The notes under the pieces were generated by a model, which ran no database searches, was not told where the DNA came from, and saw only the letters and a list, made by a program, of their open reading frames with translations. Positions 22,635 through 35,379 of a stretch of DNA of 64,000 nucleotides are shown in pieces (position 1 is the stretch's first letter; every line of letters starts with the position of its first letter). The stretch is from NCBI GenBank assembly GCA_009760855.2, contig WPIO01000080.1:252501-316500 (forward strand), written 5' to 3'. This DNA comes from Cristatella mucedo. Lineage: Eukaryota > Bryozoa > Phylactolaemata > Cristatellidae. Both the position numbers and the translations under genes were made by a program.

Positions 22635-22845
22635 CTACCGCACTGTAAGCCTGAGCGGCTTTCGGTACGCACGCGGTCGCCATCAGACTCCATCTCATGC
22701 AGCGAAGAGAAAGTGCGAAGTATAACCGAGTCGGTAAGACAATAGCTGAGGCAGTCAGTAGCACGGAGGTACCGGCCCAGGACGGCTAAAAACGATCCGC
22801 CACAGTCGGCAGCACGAGAGTAGATGTCATTGCACCTACATTTTA
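22598..22845 (-). mobile_element. LINE-B 3' fragment with (AAT)n tail
   Basis: Minus-strand translation LAVLGRYLRATDCLSYC...SLHEMESDGDRVRTESRSG matches the 3' coding end of the LINE-B copy at 3262-4200. It ends in about ten ATT units. Confidence 0.75.
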
Positions 22846-22869
22846 TATCTGAATAAAGAGCCCTCAATG

Positions 22870-24300
22870 CACTGCTAAGTGCCTAGCTGTTATACTTATA
22901 GAGCTCCCGGCAGCCGGAACTACTTGAGATGCCAAGGCAAGCCGAACCCAACCTGTATTTCGCAGCAGTCGCTAAGGGTATTTGTATTGGATGCTAGAGC
23001 GAAAAATTGCCTAAATTGCGTGCTCGGTTCATCCAGGGGATCTGTGCACTGATTCTGGTTTCAAGTTAATTTTTCATATAATTTTACTTTATACAATTAA
23101 AAAAAATATTAAATCACAAAATTTAAAATAGTTATTAAATCAAATGTTAATTCATATAATCATTATATTATTAATATATATATATATATTTATTTAATAT
23201 AATCACTAATATATTATTTTAGAATTTTAATAATTTTTCCAATTTTAGGTGCTATTTACCAGAGCTGGCCTAAGGTCAAAGTGCAATCGCTCTTTGACAG
23301 CAATACCTGAACGCAGCGATTCCATTATAGCTCTCTTCAAGTATGCTCATCCAACTTTTGCTCTAACCTTTAATGCAGGTTCTCGGTAGGAGGTGTCCTG
23401 GCCTGTTGAGCTGCTGTCTAAGCCTTAGACCTCCAACGATCACTTCAGATTTCAATGCTATTACGAGAGATCAAGGCAAAAAAGCTTAGCAGATTCATGC
23501 TCATTGTCCTAGGTCAGTCAATCATCCAGCTATGTGGGGGGTCAGAATTGCAGTTGCAATTTGCAGCCAGTTAATAGATAATTTCTTCGAAACGCATTGG
23601 TCAGTAAGTTTTTCATTTAGATGACTATTTGCATATTTAAGATCGTGTCACCTTATTGTTGGCCGGATTGCCTAATCTACCAGCACTTCTCACAATACAA
23701 AGTAACAAACCATTAACCAAAAAAGAATTCACTCTACTCTCTAGTTGTTAAAATAATTAGATTATTATTTATAGTTTTAAATTACTTTATTTAACTCCTC
23801 TGAATTTCTTTCATGCGTTATGGCGAGGGATATCCGGCCATGAAGAGGGTGTGGCTGAGCACATGCTTGCTTGACGACATCGGCTTCTACCAGCTCGGTA
23901 GCATCGCGCTAGAACAACTTGCATTTGGGTTAAAGTGCTTGTCATGCATATAGCTATAGAAAGCCATAGATTGGAATGTTTTGTCATCGTGTGCGAAGTT
24001 CCTGCGAGCTTGATGCAGTTCGGACATGGGCAGTTCGCGCTCATCTCCGTAAGCATCCATCGCCTTCGCCGTTTTTTAGTGTTCGGCTTTTCGATTGCTT
24101 CCAGATTTAAGGCCGATGCCTTTGGAAACGGTCCAGCTTGCTCGTTATAACCAGAATGTTGGTGCTGCTCAATCGGCGCTCGTCGAAATGCGGCCGTGTG
24201 AATTGACTTCATCTGCACTCCCTTACGACGGCACCGTCGCCTTCAGGCTTTTGTAAGCGAACAACGCCTTTTGTAAAGGAGAGTGACTGTTTTGGTTCTC
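22870..24300. other. No gene recognised; AT-rich patch at 23080-23250
   Basis: A very AT-rich stretch including (TA)n at 23173-23190, then unique sequence. A frame-broken minus-strand open stretch at 23811-24218 is described under findings. Confidence 0.5.
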
Positions 24301-24311
24301 AGCTATAATAC

Positions 24312-24497
<186 letters not shown>

Positions 24498-24499
24498 AC

Positions 24500-27180
24500 T
24501 ATAGTAATATATAGTAGTAACTCGGTGCTCTGCGCTTCCACGACGCTACTCTTGGGTGCGATGGAAAGTTCGACTGAGGGTGTTTTTTTCAGGGCCCCCT
24601 CCGCCTCTCTCACATCATCATCATAATCTCCCTCACGTGCCCACGAGTGAGGCCGAGCGGCTCCTGTCTAGTTCCATTGCAAGGGAATTTCGCTGTCGGC
24701 TCTACTTACTTAGACTCTAGTAAGGCTAGTCTCGTTTAGGTTCTAAATATTACCTGTGCATTTTTTGTCAATCCGTAACAAGGACCTGTTTTTGTGTTAG
24801 GCACTTTTCTAAGGGCCAGCGGTCCTCCGATCGTGATTTTTTGTGTTTCCCCGCTTCGTCAATATTGTTTTCTGACCAAGCTATACAAGAAAAAGGATGC
24901 CGCTTCGGTTGTAATCCACTGAGCAGGCCTTCCGAACATTGACTAAACAGCAAGATTGTTCGGCAAGATGAGAGCACTAGCACTAATCCTAAGCAGTTGC
25001 CATGAATACTACGGCGTACGACTTCTCGCTTGGGTCTCAGCAGCCCAGGGATAGGGTGCTCCCGCCTCGTGACCCCCAGGCACTCGTGAGCTTACATTCT
25101 CAGCAGCTGGTTTCAATCAAGGGGCTGGACTGCTTCCATCTCCCGCCTATGCCGTGCTTGCCCTGCAGGACACGTAGCAGCTGCCTTTTGTTGAATGCGA
25201 CCTGACTTTTGTGATATCTTTGCTGCAATCGAGATTATTTGCACGAGTCATCGGTACCGTAGCAGACTAGGTTGCTCGCCCCCTCTTTAGTCAAAAGTCA
25301 TGAACGGCTAGAAGACTCAATATGCTTAGCATTGATGCCTCAACCTGTAAGTTGCTGCTAATCGGTTTCAGGTTTGCTGCTAGCAGGTCTTAGTAGGCAT
25401 AGTACGATTGCATATCAATGTTGCCGGGAAAGAGATTACGATGTGCACTTGAATTCGGCCAGAAAATGCGTCGTCAGTAAATGGTCTCGTTTAGGAAATG
25501 CTCTAAAACAAAGGCTAGATTGAGCTGGATATTTTTTCCATCGAGATCGGAGCAGGTGACTCGATTATAGGTGAAGAAATGTTACGTAGGCTGCTTACTG
25601 CTGGCTTTCACGGGGTTGGATAATTTTGGGTATGCGGTCTTTAATTTCAAGATACTAGTTGTATCTCAAGAGTGCATTCCTAGCAAGTTTAGTTTAGCGC
25701 AGCTCCTTTTGGACTAAGGGGCTTGCTCTGAAAGGGAAGTTCGAGTTGCTAAAGATAGGGGGAACGGAGCTTTGCGGGAGGTCTCTTTCCTATAGTTGCC
25801 TTAACCTTTACCCTGCTGTAGTCTCACTAATGCATGATGATTGTTTTTAAGGTTTTAGGTTTTTAAGCTTAAGATATGTTTTTTGTAATCTTATAGGGTG
25901 ACTTACGATATGTTTTCGGGAATCTTTCTGTACAATGAGCTAGCTGGTATGCTGAATTTGATTAAGTTACCACATGAAAGAAAATGTATGGTGATCTGGC
26001 GCTATATAAAGTAGCATAAAATCATAACACGGGGCTCTATAGCTAGTTAAAGCGAGCTAGAATAAGAGAGGAAATATTTCTGAAAGCGATTAGTGCCTTT
26101 GATGCCAAAGCTTAGCTGCCGGTTGACTAATGACTTATTTTAATGTAATCTGTTTGATAACTCTGGTTTTGTTTTTAACAGGAAAGTACTGCCGTTCCGA
26201 ATCGTCGAACGTGTAGTTGCAATGTCTGCTTCTTTTCTGTCACTTAAGTTTTGTTCATCGACAATTCATTCTTTACACTGCGAGGTCGGCTAGAGCACTG
26301 CTGTTTGTTTGCACTTGGAGTTTTCTCGTGTATATTTTAAACAAGATAGTGTGTATGATTGAGTGGAGCTTTGTCAGTTCGACTCTTTGTCAGTTGTCCT
26401 TTTTTTGTGTAGCATGTATTCAACGCGTATAGCGCGTGTATTCGCCTCACGTAATTTGCGAATTACTCACCTATATATCTTGATAAAAGGGTACGAGACT
26501 AAGCTGGCAGTAGTAGATGTCCGCAATAAGGATCTCTACCAAAACCGTACGAGTATTAACTATGTTGGGCCTCAAGGAAATGGTGAAGTTCTGCAATCAG
26601 AACTAAGGCGATTTGGTCCTCAAATTAAACTCGCTGTCTGCTTATTTGAGTGCCTGGCTTAATTAGCTGCATGAACATGCAAAACACCTATCCAATAGGT
26701 CGATAAAGCATTGCCTGTAGTAGAACCTCGAATCCACGACATGGATCGTGAAGAACTAGCGGCTCACAACTTGGCTCAGACCAATTTGCACGTTTGTAAT
26801 TGACTAGTGATTTTGATTTACCAGCCATTTGCTTAGTGTCAGAAGAGTCTTAGCAGCTACTACCATGTTTCCAACAGGAAATAAGCCTGATGCTAAACTT
26901 CGGCCCACTGCCTTGGTCTGGAAGAGGGAGAGCCTTAGACTCTCGACTCAGGGCTAGGGCTTCGACCCCGGAACTAAGTCTTATGTCCAGCCATTCGCTA
27001 CTCCTCATTTGGTCATATAAGGCTCTGGTTTTGATCGAGCAGTTGATGCATGACCAGGTTGATCATTCTACTCGTCTGATCATCACAGAAAATTCTGTCA
27101 ATGGCTTGTTTAACTGGGTTTTAATTTTTCAGCTTAATATGAATGCCCGTGGGGTTAGTAAACCGGCCAGATACGACCGT
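24500..27180. other. Apparently unique intergenic sequence
   Basis: No repeat family of this window, no long coding-like stretch and no RNA gene were recognised. Confidence 0.5.
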
Positions 27181-27184
27181 GCTT

Positions 27185-27745
27185 TGTCTGCAGCAAATGT
27201 AAAGTGGCTAGATAGAAATTGAGTTAATAATAATAATAATAATGCACTTGATAAAGTGCCCTCAGAGAACTCAATCTCTTTTTAGGCGCTTTGCATTTGC
27301 TGCAAAGGGAAACGAGATTGAATGGTGACTATTATCATGCTTGATAAACAACATGAATAACATGGTTAGGGGTGACATGCAGAGGGTCAGCATGCAAATG
27401 TGGTTTAGTGGCAGCATGCACAGTGTCAGCATGCATAAGCACATGAAGGACGAATCACAGGGACTCACTAAATGTTGTCCTAAATAGGTGTGTTTTTAAG
27501 TTCTTTTTAAATGTGGTCAAGTCAGGGGATGTTCTGACACAAGTCGGGAGTGAGTTCCAGGCTTTGGGAGCATACGAACTAAATGCACGTCTTCAAAGGA
27601 TTTGAGGTTTGTACGAGATATTGATAAACTGCAGGATTCCGAAAAGTGAGTGGTACGATGCTTGTCCTGATGGGGGAGTAGATCTGAGAGATAGGCTGGA
27701 GCCAAAGAGTTCTCTGAGGGCGCTATATTAAATGCATTATTTTTA
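27185..27745. mobile_element. LINE-A cluster: three pieces in opposing orientations
   Basis: A short + tail (27185-27226) is followed at once by a minus-strand 3' fragment (27227-27704: tail, 3' UTR, end of RT ORF) and then another short + tail (27705-27745). The arrangement suggests nested or fold-back insertion. Confidence 0.8.
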
Positions 27746-28443
27746 TTGTTTTGTAACTGGCATGTGGTAAAGGGGCTGTATTCAGTGAACTTCCAGTCTT
27801 TTAGAAATAAGCCTGTAGCAAAGGCTATGGTTTAAAAGCTATTCCCCTGCCAATTACTATGGCTGCGTTCGTTTTATATCTGTTCCCTATCAACCTAATT
27901 TTTCAGCGGCTCAGCCCTCAACTCAGCAAAATCAGAACGAAGGCCAGTATCCAACATGACTACTTCTCAGGTTCTGCTGTGCTTTCCAAAGTAAGCAGAG
28001 CTTTTGATAATCCCACTATACAAGAAAAGCTAAGCTCGCCGGCTTAGCGGCTGAGCTGGGCTCGCTGTGAGGTCAGCACTTGCATCAGTCACCCACCGGA
28101 TGTAGCCGTATTTTATTTCTTGCTGTTGCTACCTTACCGTGATGTTGCCGGTCGTCTTGATATAGGGCTGCTATCAAACTCTACGTAGGGCTTCGCTGAT
28201 TTTGGCCCTCTTGAGTTAACCTAGCCGCACCATCTGGCAGCTGTCGTCCGTTTCGTGCTGAACGTGAGCTTTTCCGTCCTTGCACTGTAATTCAGTCAGC
28301 AGTCGTCCACGATTGCCGGTTAAAGCCGGCTCCTGCCCAACCGGCATGAAGTCCTGCTTCTAACCGGGTCAAAACGGGTAGCGGCTTGAATCCATGGGAG
28401 GGGGTGGGGGGCTGACCGTGCCGAGGCTAGGATTGCTTTAGAT

Positions 28444-28616
28444 CAGCGGTTCTTAACCTTTGAGTCGCGACCCTTTTAAGGGTCGAACGGCCATTTCGCA
28501 GGGGTCGCCTAAGACCATCGGAAAACACGCATTTCCACATTCCGCACACAATAATTTTACACAACATGAAGAACTGTATTAAAGGGTTGCGGCATTAGGA
28601 AGGTTGAGAACCGCTG
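28444..28616. mobile_element. Non-autonomous hAT MITE resembling SPIN/URR1
   Basis: A 173-bp element bounded by terminal inverted repeats CAGCGGTTCTTAACCT and AGGTTGAGAACCGCTG (15 of 16 match). It is flanked by a perfect 8-bp direct repeat CTTTAGAT at 28436-28443 and 28617-28624, which fits the hAT target rule (nTnTAnAn). The interior words GGGTCGCCTAAGACCATCGG and GAACTGTATTAAAGGGTTGC match, from memory, the hAT-Charlie family called SPIN in many animals and URR1 in rodents. There is no transposase, so it would need one supplied in trans. Confidence 0.92.
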
Positions 28617-28624
28617 CTTTAGAT

Positions 28625-30300
28625 GATCGGGCCAAACCTAAGCTTAAAGCTTTGATAGCCTACTACTAGCTTCGAATCAGGGGCAACAGCATGCTTTTTC
28701 GCGTCGTCATTATGTTGCTGTAGTGCTAAATATTGTTATTGCACGAAGCTGTTGTCAGGCTGACCTGTTTGCAGTTTTCTGTTTTGACTAGATAGGATTT
28801 CTGTAGCTGCAGACTTCAAAGCTTGCTCTTGCTTGAACTCCATTCTTAAGGAAATAAAATAGAAATAACTGATGTGCGATAGCCGTTTTGAGGGAAGCAG
28901 CCGGTGTTGCGGATGTGAGTTTTGCTGCCATCATGTTTGCTTTAGTATGCTGGCCGAAGCATTATACTTGCGTGGTTTTGAATGCTTGTCTTAGCATCGT
29001 ATGTGCATGTCAGTGACCCTTGATCATCGATTCTCTTGATAGATTGAGATTTAGTTTTGCTGGGTGATACACAAAAGATCTATTACTATCACTATTTTTA
29101 CTTGCTTCTGCCTCCTAATGATATCCATGTCCTAATTAGGCTTTGCAAAATGCGTCACGGTCTTCTGATTCAAGGTGTTTAGTTGTACGTCAAACCAGCG
29201 TCGACTTCTTTGGAGACGCGCCTTCAGTTTGTTCGCTCCCACAGCTTGGAGAACCAAAACCCACATACATCACGTCGACCATTGTCAGTGACGATAATAA
29301 TCTAATAATCTAATCTAATAAGTCAGTGACGATATCTAATAAGACAAAACAAACCTCTTGCCTACAGCATTTGCTCCTTAAACGAGCTTTGTTTTTTGTG
29401 TTCTAGCGTCACGTAATGGAATGTTATGCAAGGCACCGACAGTGTGCATGATATCACTAGCGTATTTACATGCTTGCGTTCCAGCACATACAATGTGTCC
29501 AGAAAGAGAAGTATGCCTCCCTGGGTGCTATACGAATACCTAATCGTTATTGTGATTATTTTCGTGATTTAAAAAAATGGCTTGGCATCCTGGTTAAGAA
29601 TCAGAATCTGAAGACTCTTTTCAAGGCGCTAAGAGGTAAGAGGAAGCCTGCAGCCTAAAGCACACAGGAAGCACGGCAGCACCCGGCCAAGGAATGCCAG
29701 GTTTAAAAGAGGTGCTACCGGATGTGAGCAGTGGCTGTGGCGATCTGTCCGCCAGAAAAATTAGACCTACGTAATTACAGCGTAGAGTCTGTAATGACAA
29801 TGCGATAAACGCCAGGATTTAGCCAGAACAGTTTCAGTTTATGACCTGTGATGCCTATGCACGAAGTTCGCTGTCCTGGAGAGACTTGGTGATAAATCTC
29901 ATCAAATGCATCTCGAGCAGTGCATTCAAGCGATCAGACACTTTAACTAAGTCAAAAAACTACAAACAGTCTAAGCTCGTGGAAGAACTAGGACTCACTC
30001 TAGCCAAGATAGATACAAACTTATGTGTTGTTGTTGGGCTTGCTTCGAGGACTAAAACAGCACAATTTGGAGCAAACACTGAAAACAACATTCACCCTGG
30101 TTTGATTTTGGATGTTGTGTGTATGGGCTGGTATGAATAGATGCATCTGTCGGGTTTTTCTTGTACGACTACTTTAGGCGAGTGTGACAGCCCTTCCGGA
30201 GCTGCTGAATAGGGCAGTTCTCTGGTTTAACCTTAATTAAATCTTAAATGATTGCAGTAAAGAGCAATGAGGCAAATGCTCTCTGTTCAACACGGAATTT
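28625..30300. other. No gene recognised
   Basis: Mostly unique sequence. Small open frames at 29470-29658 and 29841-30140 (99 codons) have no recognisable domain. Confidence 0.5.

Positions 30301-30306
<6 letters not shown>

Positions 30307-30356
<50 letters not shown>
30307..30356 (+). repeat. (GA)n microsatellite
   Basis: About 25 GA units. Confidence 0.97.
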
Positions 30357-30358
<2 letters not shown>

Positions 30359-30529
30359 GGGGTAACTAATAATCCACTGTTGGATGCGACATTGCTGGCG
30401 GCAGCATTAGCTGATGAATCGATTTCAAGGAAGCGAAAGTCAACTGCTGGGCAACTGTTGACCCAGAACTGAGTGTAAGCCAACACCCAAGTTACTTTCG
30501 CATGCTACGGTGAGCCGTTCCTGGCCATC

Positions 30530-30818
30530 ACTTAAAAACACGCCTATTTAGGACAGGATTTAGTGGGTCCCTGTGATTCGTCCTTCACGTGCTTATGCGT
30601 GCTGACACTGTGCATGCTGCCGCTAACCACATTTGCATGCTGACCCTGTGCATTTAACCATAACACCATGTTATTCATTTTGTTTGTCTATCAAGCATGA
30701 TATTACTCACCATTCAATCGCGTTTCCCTTTGCAGCAAATGTAAAGCGCCTAGAGAGAGATTGAGTTCTCTGAGGGCGCTTTATCAAGTGCATTATTATG
30801 ATTATTATTATTATTACC
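30530..30818 (+). mobile_element. LINE-A 3' fragment
   Basis: Begins at the very end of the RT ORF (ACACGCCTATTTAGGACAGG), runs through the 3' UTR and ends in the stem-loop plus (ATT)n. Confidence 0.88.
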
Positions 30819-31075
30819 GCGAGGCAGATGGACTTGCCCCCTCCGTTGTGGCCCACCTGATTCGTACGCAATAGCTTTTTGAGTGCCAATAGTAATTAAA
30901 ATAAAACAGTTGCTCGCTTGAATAGAGCACAAGACAACTAAATATTAATACAGATGCTTTTCAACCAGTCACCAAAGAAACTAAGGGTTGATGAAATTCA
31001 AGATGTAATGCTTGTACAGCTCTCAACAGTATAAAAGAACACATATGTGGCCACCGAAGAGTAAGAGTCCTGATT

Positions 31076-31615
31076 TTAATTAGCAATGAATCGATCTCAA
31101 GTAAGCAGGCAAAGCAGCGGAGAAAGAAAGAGCCGCTAAATTGGTTTCTGACAAAGCCGATCAGAACAGAGAGGCTCCCAAGTCAGACCTCTTACCTGAA
31201 AAGTGCCAAAGTCTCAGAATGAGGTGACCGAAATACCATCGTCGCAGCCACAGCAGCACTTACTCTAGATGGCATCGTATTTTAGTGCTAGCTTATGCAA
31301 ATCCAATGTCTTTTGCGAACGCATACAGAGCCACCTCGGAATAGGAGCCGTGCTAATGATTAGCAATGAATCGATCTCAGGTAAGGATGTCAATTGAACT
31401 GGAACGAGAAAGAGCAGCTCAGTAAGGTTCTGGGAAAGCTTAGCAGAACAGATACATCCCTAGGTCGGGCCTCTTCATTTCAAAGTGCTAAAGTCTCTGC
31501 AGGAGGAGGGCGAATCGCCGTCGTCACTCCACAACTGTCCCTGCTATCGATGACAGGTTTTTTAGTATTACGCTTTAAAAATACTCTATCTTTTGCTAGG
31601 CCGATGTAGATGGCT
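31076..31615 (+). repeat. Two tandem units of about 280 bp
   Basis: TAGCAATGAATCGATCTCA occurs at 31081 and 31361. The following sequence (AGCAG..GAGAAAGA, CAGAACAGA, AAGTGC.AAAGTCTC) is shared but diverged. No coding content was recognised. Confidence 0.75.
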
Positions 31616-31745
31616 GATAGTGTTTCAACAAATAAGAGAAGGCTGTGAGACATGGATCACGAAACAAAAGATTCGGCGGTGAGACGCGGATCACGTACCT
31701 TAATTTTTATCTTTCATCTTTTACTTTTAAATAAATATATAAATT

Positions 31746-31913
31746 CTTGCTGATTTAGCAGCCTCTTTTTGTATAGAGACAGAAGAGCCTTTACGGCTAT
31801 CCCCACTCTTGCAGTGGCAATAAAGGATCGCCCACCGCAGGAATCGAACCCACGACCTCGGGACAAAGGACGTGAAAGCAACCGCCATATCTAGTGTGCC
31901 ATCACGGCTCACC
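31746..31913 (-). mobile_element. SINE-C copy
   Basis: Minus-strand copy with B box GGTTCGATTCC (seen as GGAATCGAACC) and the body AGCGCGAC-type GCTATAC segment. Confidence 0.88.
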
Positions 31914-32142
31914 AAATCTTTCAATGCACATGCTTTGTTCTAGGGCAAGCGTTGACCGCAGTGGTGGTCCAAAAAATAGTCACAATGTCTAACTTTATTT
32001 ATAGATGTTCATTACCTGGGCATCTACACCTGCCGTGACACGCGGACTCTCCAGCTCATGTCCACAAGTCAAGCTATGGGTTCAGCACAATATTTTGATC
32101 AAGGGGTTATTTTACATATTGTAAAATGAAACTTGTATTTAC

Positions 32143-32630
32143 ATCATAATAATAATAATACACTTGATAAAGCGCCCTCAGAGAACTCAATCTTTTTCTA
32201 GGCGCTTTACATTGGCTGCAAAGGAAAACGAAATTGAATGGTGAGTAATATCATGCTTGATGAACAACATGAATAACATGGTTAGGGCTGACATGTACAG
32301 GGTCAGCATGAAAATGTGGTTAGTGGCAGCATGCACAGTGTCAGCACGCATAAGCACGTGAAGGACGAATCACAGGGACCCACTAAATCTTGTCCTAAGT
32401 AGGCGTTTTTTAAGGTTTTTTTTTTAATGTGGTCAAGTCAAGGGACGTTCTGACACAAGTCGGGAGTGAGTTCCAGGCTTTGGGAGCATACGAACTAATT
32501 GCATGGTCTCTAAAGGATTTGAGGTTTGTACGAGGTATTGGTAAACTGTTGGATTCCGAAAAGCGAGTTGTACGATGCTTGGCCTGGTGGAGGAGTAGAT
32601 CTGAGAGATAGGCTGGAGCCAAAGAATGAA
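32143..32630 (-). mobile_element. LINE-A 3' fragment
   Basis: (ATT)n tail, stem-loop, 3' UTR and C-terminal RT codons ([20 protein letters not shown] on the minus strand). Coding part reads open for about 70 codons. Confidence 0.88.
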
Positions 32631-32767
32631 GTTATAAACTTATGATTTGTCATACTTATTCTTACGGAATTACAACCAAGCGAGCTTTCCAGCATCTAGT
32701 TACACTGATTTAAATAGCCAGAGTAGCTGGTTAAAAAACTGGAATAGACCCGGCTGGTTGATGGCTG

Positions 32768-32943
32768 GTGAGCCGTGATGGCACACTAGGTAAGGCGGTT
32801 GCTTTTTTTTACCTCGATCCTGATTTCTTGGGTTCGAATCCTGTGGTGGGCAATCCTTTATTGCAACTGCAAGCTGTGGTGATAGCAGTAAAGACTCTTC
32901 TATCGCCATAAAAAAGAGGCTGTTAAATCAGCTAGTATTTTTT
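32768..32943 (+). mobile_element. SINE-C copy
   Basis: Starts GTGAGCCGTGATGGCACACT, has B box GGTTCGAATCC, and ends in GCTAGTATTTTTT. Confidence 0.88.
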
Positions 32944-33623
32944 ATACCCCAATCCCTAAATGAAGGTACCTACCAAATCAACTTATTTTAAGACTCACTG
33001 TACTATATCGTCATACACTATCAGCCCTAAGGTTTGCTGTACTTGCCATCGAGTGACTGGGGTCGATGTATCTCAGCCAGTAGCTATTAGAACTACTGTA
33101 AATTTTCGGCAGATAACTAAAGAATGAAATTTTTTCATTGAATATCAAGAATCAGTGTTTCGGTCTGTAACTTATTGCTCAGGAGGAGCTCCGAGCATTG
33201 ACCCCAATAAATCCAGAAGTATGCATATTTATATTGATGCCCCCTTAGTAACGGATATCTCAATTACTAAAGGCCGGCTGCAGTTCACGATTTCTGTGGC
33301 TGGATTGGAGGTATTACCCCCACTTGTTGGCGTGCTGCACGATAAAAAAGCTAGAAAAATCTGCTAGCATAGAACATCTTGGGCTCAGTATCTTTAAACA
33401 TAGCCAAAACCACCTGGGCGGCATTTGCACACGGCATTTGTCCAATTGAAGGCGAGGCATCTTTTTATGGGCTACAGCGCTGGGGAAATTGAGTGGACAC
33501 CAATTGACCGTGGCTGCAGCCGGCAGACCGTATTGACACTTTCGTGCATTTAATGAAGCTATTGCTCAGGGATGCAGTCCATTTTATTTTGTGGGTGTTT
33601 TCTTACCATCTTGGATAGGTTGG

Positions 33624-35376
33624 CTGATCCAAGACTATTGCCTTGATGCACGGCTTGCGGGTCTGCCGGACCGGCCTTGCCAGCCCAGCTTCTGTGGAAC
33701 GTGGCCTCTATGGCCAGCTCTTGCACCGTCGACAGGCGCCTACTTATTGTCTTAGCAGCCGGTGCACGGAAGGAAGCCTGCTGCGGCTCTCCGGAATTCG
33801 AAGCCGAGTTCCGTTTTGTTCGCATTATTACCCGAAGGCTGCGTTGTGGTGCATTCGTGTCCGTGCTGCTTAGTCATTGCCTTTTTTGCGAGGTGCCGCT
33901 TTTGCCGCCTTCTAGTGATGGGATGCAGTGTTCGCCTGCAGCTGAGCTTCCTCTTGCAGCAGCCGAGCGTCCGCCTGCAGCAGACGAGCGTCCTCTTGCA
34001 GCAGCCGAGCGTCCGCCTGCAGCAGCCGAGCGTCCGCCTGCAGCAGCCGAGCGTCCTCCTGCAGGGGAACCATAGTCGCAGCATGCACTGACCAAAGCGA
34101 GTTCGTCTGCTGGCGCTTGCTGCTCAGTGGTGGTGACCTTCTGCGATGGACGCCTGGCCCTACGCGTGATGGGGTTTGGCTCTTGCCTTGCATCAAATTA
34201 AGAAACTTTTTTAAATACCTACTTAGTAACTGTTTAGCGGCAGATGGCACATCTGTGCTACGATGGCTCTCAGCAGTTACCCTTTTCTGCTGGCAATGTG
34301 GTTGGCGATGGTTTTCGAGAAATCTCAAGATCTACGGCAATGGATTCGTTGGCCAACTCTGATCGAGAACGCCTGCGAGTGTCAACTCCGTTCTACGAGC
34401 CCGGTCCTCGAGTTAGTAATAATGGCATTCATCAATGATTATTGGGTTCGGCGACAAGTCATCCTTCTATGCTGGGTGCCGGCCTTCAGTAGTAGAGTAT
34501 TGCAGGCGATGACCCTAGTGTTTCAGGTGACTTTAAGGCCGTTTTTGAGTAATCTTATCACGTTAAAAACCAATGAGCTGCCGAATAAATTTGTTTTTGT
34601 TCAGAGGAAACAAAGTACTATCAGGATTACTTACCTAGACCCAAGTCTCGTAGCTAGCCGGAGAAAGCATAATGTTCGCTGGCCACGTCTTGAACGCCAA
34701 GTGAAGAGTAGTTTCATTAGCTAAATAGAGCAGTGGAAAGGTAACCCAAGAGGTTAAGGGATGGTTCCCCACCCGAGGTGATGTTCTCTTAAGGTACTCA
34801 GTTCCACAGCAGTTGTCCTCCGGTCATTCAATATTTTGAAAAACCTTGGTTTATCGCATTGTAACTATCGATCTTCTATGAGGCGGCTTCGCCAATCAAC
34901 AGGTCGCCATTAAAAGGAAACTGTTGATGAAAATGATGTTGTTGAAACTGTTGAAACGAACGGAGCTTCAACAAAAACTCAACTCACGTATTAAGCTGCT
35001 AGTTACAGAATATGGACATGATTAAGAAGCGTCACTGCATCCCATGATCCGAAACCTAAGCTTTGCTCTCAGAAAATAAACACGCCAACCGCACTGCTTT
35101 AGTGCTGATTGCCATAGCTGCATAACGATCGTGAATAGCTGAACTAACTTATCAGCAAATATCAGATATCTACAGCATATCCACTAGATTGGTGGTCGTT
35201 AACCCTACTGAGAATAGCAAATGTTACCACAAATCATTCGATCACGCTTTCTGTACAGCATCTTTAAAGTGCCGAGAAAGAGATTCTGTTCGAAAAAACC
35301 AACTACGCTGAATGGCTGATAATGACTCCAAAATTTTGCTTGGCTGTTTGCTCCGAAATACTGATACCAGAATATG
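33624..35376. mobile_element. Dispersed element of unknown class, copy 2 (about 1.75 kb)
   Basis: Partner of 15929-17740, clearly similar end to end with scattered substitutions and indels. The 21-bp minisatellite (about 33946-34063) is expanded to about six units and can be read as a PPAAAER heptad on the + strand. Because both copies are equally interrupted, I cannot say which strand, if any, once coded. Confidence 0.75.
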
Positions 35377-35379
35377 CGC

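Noticed and set aside
33677-34075. 132-codon frame in element copy 2 as a gene
   Set aside because: The matching frame in copy 1 is interrupted and other frames are equally open; the tail is only the minisatellite.
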